37,787 nucleotides of DNA from Gammaproteobacteria bacterium (lineage in GTDB: Bacteria > Pseudomonadota > Gammaproteobacteria > Pseudomonadales > Cellvibrionaceae): assembly GCA_025362015.1 (NCBI GenBank), contig JANYIO010000055.1, forward strand, positions 1-37,787, written 5' to 3'. Below are positions 1-9,354 of the stretch, one piece after another (within the stretch, counting starts at the first letter, position 1; each line of letters starts with the position of its first letter). The notes beneath the pieces were generated by a model. That model was not told the origin of the DNA, searched no databases, and saw nothing but the letters and a program-made list of their open reading frames with translations. Position numbers and translations under genes: made by a program.

Positions 1-902
1 TCTACAAAAACTTTATGTCTATATTTGGGAATCCAAACAAAATGGTACATTAATCTAAAAACATGATGTGTATTACGACGTAACTCCACAAGTTGGCTAC
101 CCCACAATGGCTAAAGCCATTGTACGCTATCCAGCTCGGGGCAAGCCCCCGAGATTTTCGCTATGCGGTTAAAAAGCAAAACAGAATCAAAATGAAGTCG
201 CAGGGAATTTTTTAGCGATTCAACACCGATTTTATAAAGTTTATATCTAGAAATTCCTTCAGATTTCATGAGTCGCTCTAAACCACTAACAGCTTATTCA
301 AAATTCCAGACTATATATCTCCAGACTAGAAAAACATAGGGGAAAATAAAACATAATTAAATCAATTGGTTGCGGGCAGCACGAAATAAAACTGAAATTA
401 TACGGCGACTCAAATTGTAAACCCTGCAAAGCCTATTTTAAGCCAATACGAAAGGCGCTGACTTGCACAGCCGATGTAAACCATCAAATACTCACTCAAT
501 CGCCGTCAATATCAGGTGCGTAAAATTAGTCTATTTCCTCAGTTTGCTTAAATTTTATTAAATGAACCAGCTTAAATGGCGGCGCATAAAGCTTCTTTCT
601 TGCGAATCCTGCATAGCTTTATTTCAGCACGTACGACTTTCAGTAGTTTAGGTCCGACTTTTGGAGCTTCGTTTGAGCTTCATTTTTTTGCATGCTAGGT
701 TAGGGCTGGTAGATATTTATAACTATAAAGAAATTTGTACCCGATACCTAAGACAACACTTAACTCTCACAGCAAATCCTGGAGCAATAACGTCGATTAT
801 TACTCAAAGAGCGGTGTGCTGCGTGTTATTCAAAAGATAGCTAGCGTAGAGTTTTGTGCTGAGACCTAGGTGTCTAACCCTATAATAACTGGAGATGCTT
901 AA
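1..902. other. Long non-coding region upstream of the chitinase gene
   Basis: About 0.9 kb with no open frame that reads like protein on either strand. It is A+T-rich apart from two compact hairpins at 105-153. The only clear site near the gene is the Shine-Dalgarno GGAG at 891-894, eight bases before the ATG at 903. A TATAAT-like string at 881-886 is too close to the ribosome binding site to be a credible -10 box. The regulatory region of the secreted chitinase is presumably here, but I cannot place a promoter or operator. Confidence 0.6.
105..153. repeat. Two adjacent perfect hairpins
   Basis: The first hairpin has 8-bp arms CAATGGCT/AGCCATTG with a 2-base loop (105-122). The second has 7-bp GC-rich arms CTCGGGG/CCCCGAG around CAAGC (135-153) and is followed by ATTTT. 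The pair resembles REP-type intergenic palindromes or the end of a lost mobile element. The second could also terminate transcription entering from the left. Only one copy is visible in this window. Confidence 0.5.
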
Positions 903-3900
903 ATGTTTTATTCCTCATTAAAAACTCAGCGCCAATTTCGTTGGCCGTTGCTGATACGCACTTTAGCGATAACAAGTTTAGCTTTTTGTGCGCAACTCTC
1001 TTTTGCTCAAACCAAAGTGATTGGCTATATTCCTGCTTATAAAGGCCTGTCTGCTGTCGCCAATAAAACGGATTTCACAAAATTAACTCATATCAACCTT
1101 TCGTTTTTAAATCCAAATTCCAGCGGTGCTATCACCAGCAGTGGCAGCCCTGTGTGTATGGAAGGTGGCTCTGCGTCTGAAATAAATTATGTTGTTCAGA
1201 AGGCACATCAAAATAATGTGAAAGTATTAATATCGCTGGCCGGCGGTGTGATTCCTGGCTGCTCGGGCAATTGGGAAACCTTGTTGCAACCTGCAAATCG
1301 TCAAACACTGGTGAATAATTTACTGCAATTTGTGACTGATTTTAATCTCGACGGTATTGATGTTGATATCGAAGGTGTCATTCTCACGAACATTGATACC
1401 GCAGGTAATTACACGCCGTTTATTCAGGCGCTATCAAATGGTTTGAAATCAGCAGGAAAATTATTAACTACCGCAACTGCAAGCTATAACGGTGGAATGG
1501 TTCCCACTTCATCGCTGACCTATTTTGATTTTGTAAATATTATGTCTTATGACGCAATTGGCCCAGGCTGGGGCACACCGGGCATTGAACATTCGTCTTA
1601 TGATCAAGCAGTGGCAAATATTAATACCTGGAAAGCGCGCGGCCTGACTAAAGATAAATTAATTTTAGGCGTACCTTTTTATGGCTATGGCTTCGGTAAT
1701 TACGGCGGCTCTTACACCATCAACGATATTCTTAATCAGTATGGTGTCTCTGCGTTACAGCAAGATGTGATTGGTACTGTGTGCGTGGGTTGTAGCTATA
1801 TTACTTACAACGGCATGCCAACTATTCGCAACAAAACCAAATTAGCCTTGCTACAAGGTAGCGGCATAATGATTTGGGAATTGTCGCAAGATGCAACTGG
1901 TGCAAACAGTTTATTAGCGGCCATTAGCAATGAAATTAACGGTGGTACCAATTCATCAGTTGCTAGCTCATCGGTAGCCAGTTCCACTACATCCATAACG
2001 AGTAGCAAATCAAGCAGCTCAGTATCTGTATCGAGTGTGGCAGGTTCCACAAGCTCAAGCATCGCTGCTGGTCAGCAATGTAATTGGTGGGGAACTTTTT
2101 ATGCGCTGTGCAAAACAAGCACAGGCAATTGGGGCTGGGAAAACAATAAGGATTGTATTAGCGCAACGCTTTGCGCAACCTTATCACCACCGTACGGAAT
2201 TGTTGGAACTGCAAGCAGTGTTGCCACCAGCTCATCAACGACTAGTGCATCAGTCAGCAGCAAATCTGTTAGCAGTGTACCGAGCAGTATTTCTACCAGT
2301 AAAAGCAGCAGTAGTTCATTGAGCAGTAAAAGTAGCAGTTCAAGCTCGGTAGATACTACAGCGCCATCGGTTCCCGGTAATTTGCGTTCAACAGATCAAA
2401 CTGATAGCACAGTAACGCTTGCGTGGGATCCATCTACCGATAACGTTGGTGTTGCAGCTTATGTTGTGACTTATTCATTCGGAACAAAAACATTAACCGT
2501 TACGACTACAACAGCATCTATCACCGCCCTATCAGCCAATACTGCCTATACTTTTTATGTAAAAGCAAAAGATGCCGCAGGAAATTTATCAGGTGATAGC
2601 CCCAACCTAGTCGTCAGCACCAAAGCAACCTCTACTGTGGTGAAGGCCACCGGCGTACCGGGTAACCCGCATTTGTCGCACAACAATTGGAGCGGCGAGA
2701 GTGCGTATAATTTGCACATGACCATGTGGGCCGGCAACAACGGTTCCAAGTGGGAAGTTTATGAAAATGGGAATTTATTTTATAGCGCCAACATGACTGA
2801 CAATTCACCAAATCAACAAGATACTTCATTGGATGTGAGTGGAAAATCTAATGGCACTTATAGTTACTATACGAAGTTGATTAATAATTTCGGCTCATCA
2901 ACCTCTGACACTATTAATGTGACCGTCACCAAAGGTGGCGCAGGTGATACTACTGCTCCAACAGTTCCACAAACATTTTCACTCACTGGAAAAACTTCCA
3001 GCAGTGTTTCATTATCATGGGCCGCAGCAACAGATAATATTGCGGTCACTGGTTATGTGATTAGCGGTGGACCGTCAGCAATCAATGTAACAGACACTAG
3101 TGCAACTATCACAGGGCTTGCTGCAAGTACTGCGTATACCTTTTCGGTGAAAGCAAAAGATGCTGCTGGAAATTTATCGGCAGCAAGTAGTGTGGTAAAT
3201 GTTACTACGTCGCCAAATGTTGTTGATACAACACCACCGACTGCACCAACCAATCTTGCATCAACCGGTGTAACTTCTGCGAGTGTAAAACTTTCATGGA
3301 ATGCAGCCACTGATAATATTGGCGTAACAGGTTATGTGATTTACTACGGAACCGGTTCAGTAAATGTAACCGGCACAACGGCAACAGTAAGTAATTTGGC
3401 GAGCAATACCAATTATACATTTACCGTAAAAGCGATTGACGGCAGCGGAAACTTATCAGCAGCCAGTAATACAGTGACTACAAAAACAAATCCTTTTAAT
3501 GGCGTAGAACCAGCGCAATTATTATTTGATGATTTCACTTACGCGACACCGGATGACGCAAGCTTTTTATTAAATTGGAAGGCGAGTGATTACGGCCCTG
3601 CCGCACCAGGTGTTGGTGTGTTCTCAAAAAATAATGTTTTGTTTATGGCGGATCCAACCAATTCTTCCAACAAACAAATGCGTATTATGTTTAAAACATC
3701 AGGCTCACGCGAAACTACGATTCAAGGTGAAGTGGAAGGTAAAAAACAATTCCTTTACGGAACCTATGCAACTCGGATGAGATTTTACAATCAACCGATT
3801 GAAGGCCCATCGCAAGTTGTCGGCCCGGATACTGGCGATCGTATGATTGAAACATTCTTTACCATTTCACCTTACTATGTACCTAATACAGAATACGGTG

Positions 3901-4349
3901 AATTGGATTTTGAATATCTACCCAATGCTGGCTGGAATGCTGATGAAGGTGGTCGCTTCACTGGCCCCACGATGTGGAACACTACCTGGAAAAATCGCGA
4001 CACGCGCATCACCAAACCAACAGCGGATGATTTCTCTGGCTGGCACACTTTCTGGATGACAGTGACGCCAACCGCAGTCACTTACTACATTGACGATCGC
4101 ATGATGGTGCAACACACCAATGTTGATTACATTCCAAAAACAACCATGTATTTGATGTACAACATTTGGGTGTCTGGTGAAATGTTTGCAGCAGGTCAAA
4201 ATGGTATTGCCAGAACCTGGGCTGAAGATGTGGATTGGATGTACTACGCAAAAGACACAACCTTAACGCGTACGGACGTTGAAGGATTTGTAAACCAATA
4301 CAAATCACAAAATATTCCGAAAAAAGATACGCTACCAGCTCCTAATTAA
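903..4349 (+). CDS. Secreted multi-domain chitinase: GH18, CBM10, FN3 repeats and a C-terminal GH16-like domain
   Basis: The protein has 1148 residues. A signal peptide is visible at 1-36, ending SFAQ before TKVIGYIP. A GH18 catalytic domain follows (about 38-345) with the active-site motif DGIDVDIEG at 150-158 and acid/base E157 intact. A serine-rich linker leads to a CBM10-type module (391-427, with CNWWGTFYALC and NWGWENNKDC), then another Ser linker (about 436-483). Next come an FN3 domain (485-575), a chitinase-associated Ig-like module (about 580-677), two more FN3 domains (682-770 and 776-862) and a GH16-like jelly roll (about 872-1115) with the catalytic signature ELDFE at 1000-1004. 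GH18 should hydrolyse chitin outside the cell, and CBM10 binds crystalline polysaccharide. The role of the GH16 part is inferred only: GH16 covers beta-glucan hydrolases and fungal chitin-glucan transglycosylases. SD GGAG at 891-894 supports the ATG at 903. Confidence 0.9.
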   Translation: MFYSSLKTQRQFRWPLLIRTLAITSLAFCAQLSFAQTKVIGYIPAYKGLSAVANKTDFTKLTHINLSFLNPNSSGAITSSGSPVCMEGGSASEINYVVQKAHQNNVKVLISLAGGVIPGCSGNWETLLQPANRQTLVNNLLQFVTDFNLDGIDVDIEGVILTNIDTAGNYTPFIQALSNGLKSAGKLLTTATASYNGGMVPTSSLTYFDFVNIMSYDAIGPGWGTPGIEHSSYDQAVANINTWKARGLTKDKLILGVPFYGYGFGNYGGSYTINDILNQYGVSALQQDVIGTVCVGCSYITYNGMPTIRNKTKLALLQGSGIMIWELSQDATGANSLLAAISNEINGGTNSSVASSSVASSTTSITSSKSSSSVSVSSVAGSTSSSIAAGQQCNWWGTFYALCKTSTGNWGWENNKDCISATLCATLSPPYGIVGTASSVATSSSTTSASVSSKSVSSVPSSISTSKSSSSSLSSKSSSSSSVDTTAPSVPGNLRSTDQTDSTVTLAWDPSTDNVGVAAYVVTYSFGTKTLTVTTTTASITALSANTAYTFYVKAKDAAGNLSGDSPNLVVSTKATSTVVKATGVPGNPHLSHNNWSGESAYNLHMTMWAGNNGSKWEVYENGNLFYSANMTDNSPNQQDTSLDVSGKSNGTYSYYTKLINNFGSSTSDTINVTVTKGGAGDTTAPTVPQTFSLTGKTSSSVSLSWAAATDNIAVTGYVISGGPSAINVTDTSATITGLAASTAYTFSVKAKDAAGNLSAASSVVNVTTSPNVVDTTPPTAPTNLASTGVTSASVKLSWNAATDNIGVTGYVIYYGTGSVNVTGTTATVSNLASNTNYTFTVKAIDGSGNLSAASNTVTTKTNPFNGVEPAQLLFDDFTYATPDDASFLLNWKASDYGPAAPGVGVFSKNNVLFMADPTNSSNKQMRIMFKTSGSRETTIQGEVEGKKQFLYGTYATRMRFYNQPIEGPSQVVGPDTGDRMIETFFTISPYYVPNTEYGELDFEYLPNAGWNADEGGRFTGPTMWNTTWKNRDTRITKPTADDFSGWHTFWMTVTPTAVTYYIDDRMMVQHTNVDYIPKTTMYLMYNIWVSGEMFAAGQNGIARTWAEDVDWMYYAKDTTLTRTDVEGFVNQYKSQNIPKKDTLPAPN

Positions 4350-4386
4350 TCGCAATCGAGATAGATAGTTGTAAATAGGTACCTGT

Positions 4387-4422
4387 ATGTTATTGGCTGG
4401 CCTTCTGACCAGCCAATAACAT
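4387..4422. terminator. Strong hairpin after the chitinase gene
   Basis: A perfect 14-bp stem (4387-4400 with 4409-4422) with an 8-base loop CCTTCTGA lies 38 bases after the chitinase stop. The T-run after it is weak (TTTACAA), so it may act as a moderate terminator or mRNA 3'-end stabiliser. It also separates the chitinase gene from argA. Confidence 0.7.
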
Positions 4423-4432
4423 TTACAAGGAG

Positions 4433-4461
4433 TAAAGATTCATCGGTAACGCCTTTATAAT
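4433..4461 (+). promoter_or_regulatory. Candidate argA promoter
   Basis: A perfect -10 hexamer TATAAT stands at 4456-4461. A poor -35 (TAAAGA, 4433-4438) sits 17 bases upstream. This would give a leader of about 120 bases before argA. No convincing ArgR box pair was seen around it. Confidence 0.35.
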
Positions 4462-4591
4462 CCCTCGCAATAGACTCACTCGCAAGTAAGGTTTCATGCG
4501 TAAAAACAGCATTTCTACTTTCTCTAAGCTAAACGTTTTGTTTATTAGCAATACGCGTTAAGCTTATAAGAAATTTTACGAGAGAACTGCC

Positions 4592-5905
4592 GTGCCTACC
4601 AATACCCAAGATTACGTCAAATGGTTTCGTCATTCGACCCCATACATCAACAGACACAGTGATAAAACCTTTGTTGTGATGTTGCCGGGCGAGGCGATTA
4701 CTCACGCAAATTTTCACAATATAGTTCACGACATTGCGCTACTGTGCAGCCTTGATGTGCGCCTGGTACTTGTACACGGTGCTCGCCCACAAATTGACGA
4801 AAGGTTGCAAGTGGCGGACACTTTTAGCCACTTTCATAAAAATTTACGGATTACCGATAGCGAGAGCTTGCGCTTAGTGATTCAAGCTATCGGTGAAGCA
4901 CGCACAACTGTAGAAGCGGCCCTATCCACAAGCTTGCCAAACTCTCCTATGCACGATGCCGACATGCAGGTGGTTAGCGGCAACTTTGTAGTAGCCATGC
5001 CCTATGGCGTTATCGACGGTGTGGATTTACAACACACGGGCAAAGTGCGGAAAATTAATATTAAATCACTGCAAACGGTATTGGATTCTGGTGCTGTGGC
5101 ACTGCTTTCGCCATTGGGTTATTCACCCACTGGGGAAATTTTCAATGTGTCTTTTAGCGATGTTGCTACCCATGTTGCCAGTGCACTGAAAGCCGACAAA
5201 TTACTTGCCTATATTGATGGCGATGGCGTGACCGATGCAGACGGCAATTTAATTCGCCAACTTTCTCTGCAAGAATGCAAAGAATATCTCAATAGTAATG
5301 GCGAACAAATGAATTTGGATTTGCAACAAGCATTGAGTGCTTGTTATTTAAGTTGCTTGCAAGGCGTGCAACGTGCGCAGCTTGTTAACTACAGCACTGA
5401 TGGTGCATTGCTCACAGAATTGTTTACGCGCGATGGCTTGGGCACCATGATTTATTCCGGCCAATACGAACACTTGCGCGCGGCTACTATTGACGATGTT
5501 GCGGGCATTTTGGATCTCATCAAACCTTTGGAAGAAGAAGGAATTTTGGTGCGTCGTTCACGCGATATTTTAGAAACTGAAATCACCAAATTTCACGTCA
5601 TGGAAAAAGATGGCACCATAGTCGCCTGTGCCGCACTTTACCCTTACGGTGAAATGGCCGAGCTTTCCTGTGTGGCAACTCACCCGGACTATCGCAATGG
5701 CGGCCGTGCAGCAGCACTATTACAACAAATGGAAATTCAGGCGCGAAAAAAAAATATCACACAATTATTTTTGCTAACCACACAAACTGCGCATTGGTTT
5801 ATTGAACAAGGGTTTGTACAAGGGAAACTGGAAGATTTGCCGATAGCGAAGCAAGAGCTATACAACTATCAAAGAAATTCGAAAATTTTTGTGAAGGTTT
5901 TGTAA
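4592..5905 (+). CDS. argA: Amino-acid N-acetyltransferase (N-acetylglutamate synthase)
   Basis: This enzyme transfers acetyl from acetyl-CoA to L-glutamate, the first step of arginine biosynthesis, in the cytoplasm. The 437 residues match the classic gammaproteobacterial ArgA length (about 440). The N-terminal half is an amino-acid-kinase fold related to ArgB, with LVLVHGARPQID at 58-69; in this family it carries the arginine feedback site. The C-terminal part (about 290-437) is a GNAT acetyltransferase with the acetyl-CoA-binding stretch YRNGGRAAAL at 367-376. The start is GTG at 4592, preceded by GAGAG at 4580-4584; no better in-frame start is near. It appears to be a single-gene unit, between hairpins on both sides. 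Confidence 0.95.
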   Translation: MPTNTQDYVKWFRHSTPYINRHSDKTFVVMLPGEAITHANFHNIVHDIALLCSLDVRLVLVHGARPQIDERLQVADTFSHFHKNLRITDSESLRLVIQAIGEARTTVEAALSTSLPNSPMHDADMQVVSGNFVVAMPYGVIDGVDLQHTGKVRKINIKSLQTVLDSGAVALLSPLGYSPTGEIFNVSFSDVATHVASALKADKLLAYIDGDGVTDADGNLIRQLSLQECKEYLNSNGEQMNLDLQQALSACYLSCLQGVQRAQLVNYSTDGALLTELFTRDGLGTMIYSGQYEHLRAATIDDVAGILDLIKPLEEEGILVRRSRDILETEITKFHVMEKDGTIVACAALYPYGEMAELSCVATHPDYRNGGRAAALLQQMEIQARKKNITQLFLLTTQTAHWFIEQGFVQGKLEDLPIAKQELYNYQRNSKIFVKVL

Positions 5906-5935
5906 AGGTATTGCAAAAACATTGGAGTAAACTGT

Positions 5936-5967
5936 TGATTGTGTGCCCTAAGAAACACACACAATCA
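5936..5967. terminator. Hairpin after argA, in the argA-ilvD gap
   Basis: Ten-bp perfect arms TGATTGTGTG and CACACAATCA enclose a 12-base loop, about 30 bases after the argA stop. There is no T-run, so intrinsic termination is only possible. The rest of the 345-base argA-ilvD gap is A+T-rich. I see nothing coding and no leader-peptide attenuator with runs of Ile, Val or Leu codons. The SD AGGGGA at 6239-6244 belongs to ilvD. Confidence 0.45.
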
Positions 5968-6250
5968 CAGCACTTATGCCGCTTTGATTAGCAGAAGACT
6001 TTGTTGTTGCAATACAATTTGTTGCTGATTTTTCTATTGACTGACTCAGCTTTACAACACCATTTGAATTTCCCGAGCCATTACCGCATCACAAAAAACT
6101 ATGGCACATCATATTCAACTAGCTTAAGGGCGATTGTGATATTAGAACCTGCACTTTTTCTGCTACCATATACTTCTTTTTAACGTCTTAATCTTCAGCG
6201 CGAGCCACGCCTTGCAACGCAAAATTTAGAGTCTTTTTTAGGGGAAAGTT

Positions 6251-8098
6251 ATGCCTGTTTATCGCTCCAAAACCACCACCGCTGGCCGTAATCAAGCGGG
6301 TGCTCGCGCCTTGTGGCGTGCCACCGGCATGAAGGATGGCGATTTTGATAAACCGATAATCGCTATCGCTAACTCCTTTACGCAATTTGTGCCGGGCCAT
6401 GTGCATTTGAAAGATTTGGGGCAATTGGTTGCCCGTGAAATCGAGCGTGCTGGTGGCGTGGCAAAAGAATTTAATACCATCGCAGTAGATGACGGTATTG
6501 CTATGGGTCACGACGGTATGCTTTACAGCTTGCCCTCGCGCGATATCATCGCCGACTCGGTGGAGTACATGGTGAACGCCCACTGCGCGGATGCGATTGT
6601 ATGCATCTCTAACTGCGACAAAATTACTCCCGGTATGCTCAATGCTGCAATGCGCTTGAATATACCGGTTATTTTTGTTTCAGGCGGGCCAATGGAAGCG
6701 GGTAAAACCAAGCTTTCTGAACACAAATTAGATTTGGTGGATGCGATTCTTGTTGGCACGGATAAAACCGCCAGCGATGAAAAAGTTGATGCCTACGAGC
6801 GCTCGGCTTGCCCAACGTGTGGCTCTTGTTCCGGCATGTTTACCGCTAACTCCATGAACTGTTTGACTGAAGCTTTAGGGTTGGCTTTACCTGGCAATGG
6901 TTCATTGCTCGCAACTCATGCGGATCGCGAAGAACTGTTTTTAGAAGCTGGCCGCAAGATTGTTGAAATCACCAAGCGTTATTACGAGCAGGATGACGAA
7001 AGTGTATTACCGCGCTCCATCGCCAGCTTTGCCGCTTTTGAAAACGCCATGACGCTGGACATCGCCATGGGCGGTTCAACCAACACTATTCTGCATTTGT
7101 TAGCAGCTGCACAGGAAGGCGAAGTGCCCTTCACTATGTTCGATATTGACCGCTTGAGCCGCAGGGTGCCGCAGCTGTGTAAAGTTGCACCTAACTCGCC
7201 TAAATATCACATGGAAGACGTACACCGCGCAGGCGGAGTAATGAGCATTTTGGCAGAATTAAATCGCGGCGGTTTGTTACACAATCAATTACCGACCGTA
7301 CATAGCAAAACTTTTCAGGAAGGCCTGGATAAATGGGATATTAAGGTTACCGACTCTGCAGCGGTTAAAACCTTTTACAAAGCTGGACCTGCGGGAATCC
7401 CGACCCAAACCGCCTTTAGCCAAGCCACACGCTGGCCAACCCTCGACATCGACCGCGCCGAAGGTTGTATTCGCTCCGTTGAACACGCTTACAGCAAAGA
7501 AGGCGGTTTAGCAGTACTCAAAGGCAATATCGCCATCGACGGTTGCGTAGTAAAAACCTCGGGCGTGGATGAAAGCTGCTGGATTTTCGAAGGCCCAGCG
7601 CACGTTGTGGAAAGTCAGGATCAAGCGGTTAAACATATTTTAGACGGCAAAGTATTAGCGGGCGAAGTTGTCGTCATTCGTTACGAAGGCCCTAAAGGTG
7701 GCCCCGGCATGCAAGAAATGTTGTATCCCACCAGCTACTTAAAATCACAGGGTTTGGGCCAAGCTTGCGCACTGCTCACCGATGGTCGTTTTTCCGGCGG
7801 TACTTCTGGCTTATCAATAGGCCATGTCTCACCGGAAGCTGCTGCTGGCGGTGCAATTGCGCTGGTACAAAACGGCGATATTATCCGTATCAATATCCCC
7901 AATCGCAGCATTGATGTAGTGCTTAGCGTTGCCGAGCTGGACGCACGCCGCGCCGCAGAAAATGCTAAAGGTGCCGCAGCCTGGAAGCCTACTGAAGTTC
8001 GCCCACGTAAAGTAAGTGCATCGTTGAAAGCTTATGCAATGTTAGCGACCAGTGCGGATAAAGGTGCGGTAAGGGATTTGAGTAAGCTCGACTTCTAG
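6251..8098 (+). CDS. ilvD: Dihydroxy-acid dehydratase
   Basis: It dehydrates 2,3-dihydroxy-3-methylbutanoate and its methylpentanoate homologue to the 2-keto acids in valine, isoleucine and leucine synthesis. It is a cytoplasmic Fe-S enzyme. The 615 residues match E. coli IlvD (616). Visible family signatures are the metal-binding D81, C122-D-K-ITPGM (C122 cluster ligand, K124 the carbamylated lysine position), [19 protein letters not shown] (187-204, cluster cysteine C193), the late [11 protein letters not shown] and the [12 protein letters not shown] region. No key residue is missing. SD AGGGGA lies 6 bases before the ATG. It stands alone, without other ilv genes in the window, and ends in an intrinsic terminator. 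Confidence 0.97.
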   Translation: MPVYRSKTTTAGRNQAGARALWRATGMKDGDFDKPIIAIANSFTQFVPGHVHLKDLGQLVAREIERAGGVAKEFNTIAVDDGIAMGHDGMLYSLPSRDIIADSVEYMVNAHCADAIVCISNCDKITPGMLNAAMRLNIPVIFVSGGPMEAGKTKLSEHKLDLVDAILVGTDKTASDEKVDAYERSACPTCGSCSGMFTANSMNCLTEALGLALPGNGSLLATHADREELFLEAGRKIVEITKRYYEQDDESVLPRSIASFAAFENAMTLDIAMGGSTNTILHLLAAAQEGEVPFTMFDIDRLSRRVPQLCKVAPNSPKYHMEDVHRAGGVMSILAELNRGGLLHNQLPTVHSKTFQEGLDKWDIKVTDSAAVKTFYKAGPAGIPTQTAFSQATRWPTLDIDRAEGCIRSVEHAYSKEGGLAVLKGNIAIDGCVVKTSGVDESCWIFEGPAHVVESQDQAVKHILDGKVLAGEVVVIRYEGPKGGPGMQEMLYPTSYLKSQGLGQACALLTDGRFSGGTSGLSIGHVSPEAAAGGAIALVQNGDIIRINIPNRSIDVVLSVAELDARRAAENAKGAAAWKPTEVRPRKVSASLKAYAMLATSADKGAVRDLSKLDF

Positions 8099-8139
8099 AA
8101 AGGCTAAACTAGGCCTAAGCCATTACCACCAAAGACTTC

Positions 8140-8171
8140 AAAAAAGCCAAGGCAACTACCTTGGCTTTTTT
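8140..8171 (+). terminator. Intrinsic terminator of ilvD
   Basis: A perfect 13-bp stem, AAAAAAGCCAAGG with CCTTGGCTTTTTT, has a 6-base loop CAACTA and runs directly into T-rich DNA. It lies about 40 bases after the ilvD stop. Being A/T-flanked on both sides, it could work in both directions. Confidence 0.92.
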
Positions 8172-8280
8172 GTTTTTATATTACCTAGCTGGGTTCATAT
8201 CAATAAAAAAATCATCCGTAGATCTTTTTTCAGCAAATCGTCGTATAAAACACCAAGCTCACACAACCACAGGCATTGCT

Positions 8281-8814
8281 ATGAAAATTTTCCACATCTC
8301 CGCCCTAACACTGGTAATATTTTTAAGTGCCTGCTCCAGCATCTCCGTTAATGAATACAGCAAGAACACCCCCAAGCTCGTCGCCCGGGAATTTTTCAAT
8401 GGCGATTTGACAGCGCACGGTGTTGTAAAAAATCGCTCGGGAAAAGTCATTCGTTATTTTAATGCGACTATTAAAGCCTATTGGGAAAATGATGTAGGTA
8501 CACTCGAAGAGAAATTTATTTTTAACGATGGTGAAATTCAATATCGCACCTGGAAACTTGTACCTAACAAAAATAATCCTGCGCTTTTTTCTGCAACAGC
8601 GGGCGACGTAATCGGTACTGGCAAAGGCCAAACATCTGGCAACGCATTTAATTTAAATTATTTATTATCAGTAAAGCATAACGACTCAAGCATTAATGTG
8701 GGCGTTGATGACTGGATGTGGCTAATCGATGAAAAAACCTTACTGAATGAATCCACCTTAACCAAATTTGGATTTAAAGTGGGATCGGTGCAGTTAGTGA
8801 TTAACAAGAGTTAG
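8281..8814 (+). CDS. DUF3833 family lipoprotein
   Basis: A predicted lipoprotein of 177 residues. Residues 1-17 form a signal peptide ending in the lipobox LSAC with C18 as the lipidated cysteine. The mature part fits the DUF3833 family: FFNGDLTAHGVVKNRSGK near the N-terminus, a beta-rich middle, DDWMWLIDE and a C-terminal TKFGFKVGSVQLV. No molecular function is established for DUF3833; members are envelope proteins of Proteobacteria. The longer open frame from 8161 starts inside the ilvD terminator and is not used; ATG 8281 gives the lipoprotein signal. The ribosome binding site is weak. Its last 14 bases overlap the 3' end of folA on the other strand. Confidence 0.85.
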   Translation: MKIFHISALTLVIFLSACSSISVNEYSKNTPKLVAREFFNGDLTAHGVVKNRSGKVIRYFNATIKAYWENDVGTLEEKFIFNDGEIQYRTWKLVPNKNNPALFSATAGDVIGTGKGQTSGNAFNLNYLLSVKHNDSSINVGVDDWMWLIDEKTLLNESTLTKFGFKVGSVQLVINKS

Positions 8815-9316
8815 GAATTCTTTCAAACACTAAAAAGCTATGACTTATAGTTGCTTCTGCTTCCCCGGCGGTTTCAGAAATCAATTTCCATTCCGTGGTC
8901 GGCAATTCAGGAAAATACGCATCGCCATTAACATCTAGATTGATGCGAGTCAAATAAATGCGATTGGCAAAAGGCAGCGTGTGGCGATAAATTTCAGCAC
9001 CGCCAATAACCATAACTTCATCGGCGAGTTGATGTTGTTCACCGTGAAATTGTCGGCCTATCTCTAAAGCTTCTTCAATGCTTTTTGCGACTAACACGCC
9101 GGCATATTTCCAGGCGTTTTGGTGGGTAATAACAATATTGGTACGTCCAGGCAATGGCTTGCCGATCGACTCAAACGTTTTGCGACCCATAATAATCGGC
9201 TTGCCCAGCGTCATGGATTTAAAATATTTTAAATCTTGCGGCAAATACCACGGTAATTCGTTGTTGCGACCAATAACATTTTTTTGTGTTGCAGCAACAA
9301 TTAAAGAAAGCTTCAT
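8801..9316 (-). CDS. folA: Dihydrofolate reductase
   Basis: NADPH-dependent reduction of dihydrofolate to tetrahydrofolate; it recycles the dihydrofolate made by the neighbouring thymidylate synthase. The 171 residues match chromosomal DHFR. Signatures include MKLSLIVAATQKNVIGRNNE (the A-x5-IG start), LPWYLPQDLKYFK (W and acidic D of the active site), GKPIIMGRKTFESIGKPLPGR, and VMVIGGAEIYRHTLP for cofactor binding. An SD AGGTGAG lies just upstream of ATG 9316. It is last in the rppH-ptsP-lgt-thyA-folA series, 38 bases after thyA, and overlaps the convergent lipoprotein gene by 14 bases. Confidence 0.96.
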   Translation of the reverse strand: MKLSLIVAATQKNVIGRNNELPWYLPQDLKYFKSMTLGKPIIMGRKTFESIGKPLPGRTNIVITHQNAWKYAGVLVAKSIEEALEIGRQFHGEQHQLADEVMVIGGAEIYRHTLPFANRIYLTRINLDVNGDAYFPELPTTEWKLISETAGEAEATISHSFLVFERIPNSC

Positions 9317-9354
9317 CTACTCACCTAATAAATCCATTAACTCACTTGAAAAAA

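Noticed and set aside
1805-4308. Several long minus-strand frames across the chitinase gene
   Set aside because: They are mirror images of the Ser/Thr-rich repeats and FN3 domains, with no ribosome sites and unlikely composition.
6001-6183. A 60-codon plus-strand frame between argA and ilvD, considered as a leader peptide
   Set aside because: It starts with TTG, lacks a ribosome site and has no run of branched-chain codons before a terminator; Leu and Ile codons are only scattered by A+T bias.
8161-8280. Upstream extension of the DUF3833 lipoprotein by 40 codons
   Set aside because: It would begin inside the ilvD terminator and destroy the lipoprotein signal peptide.
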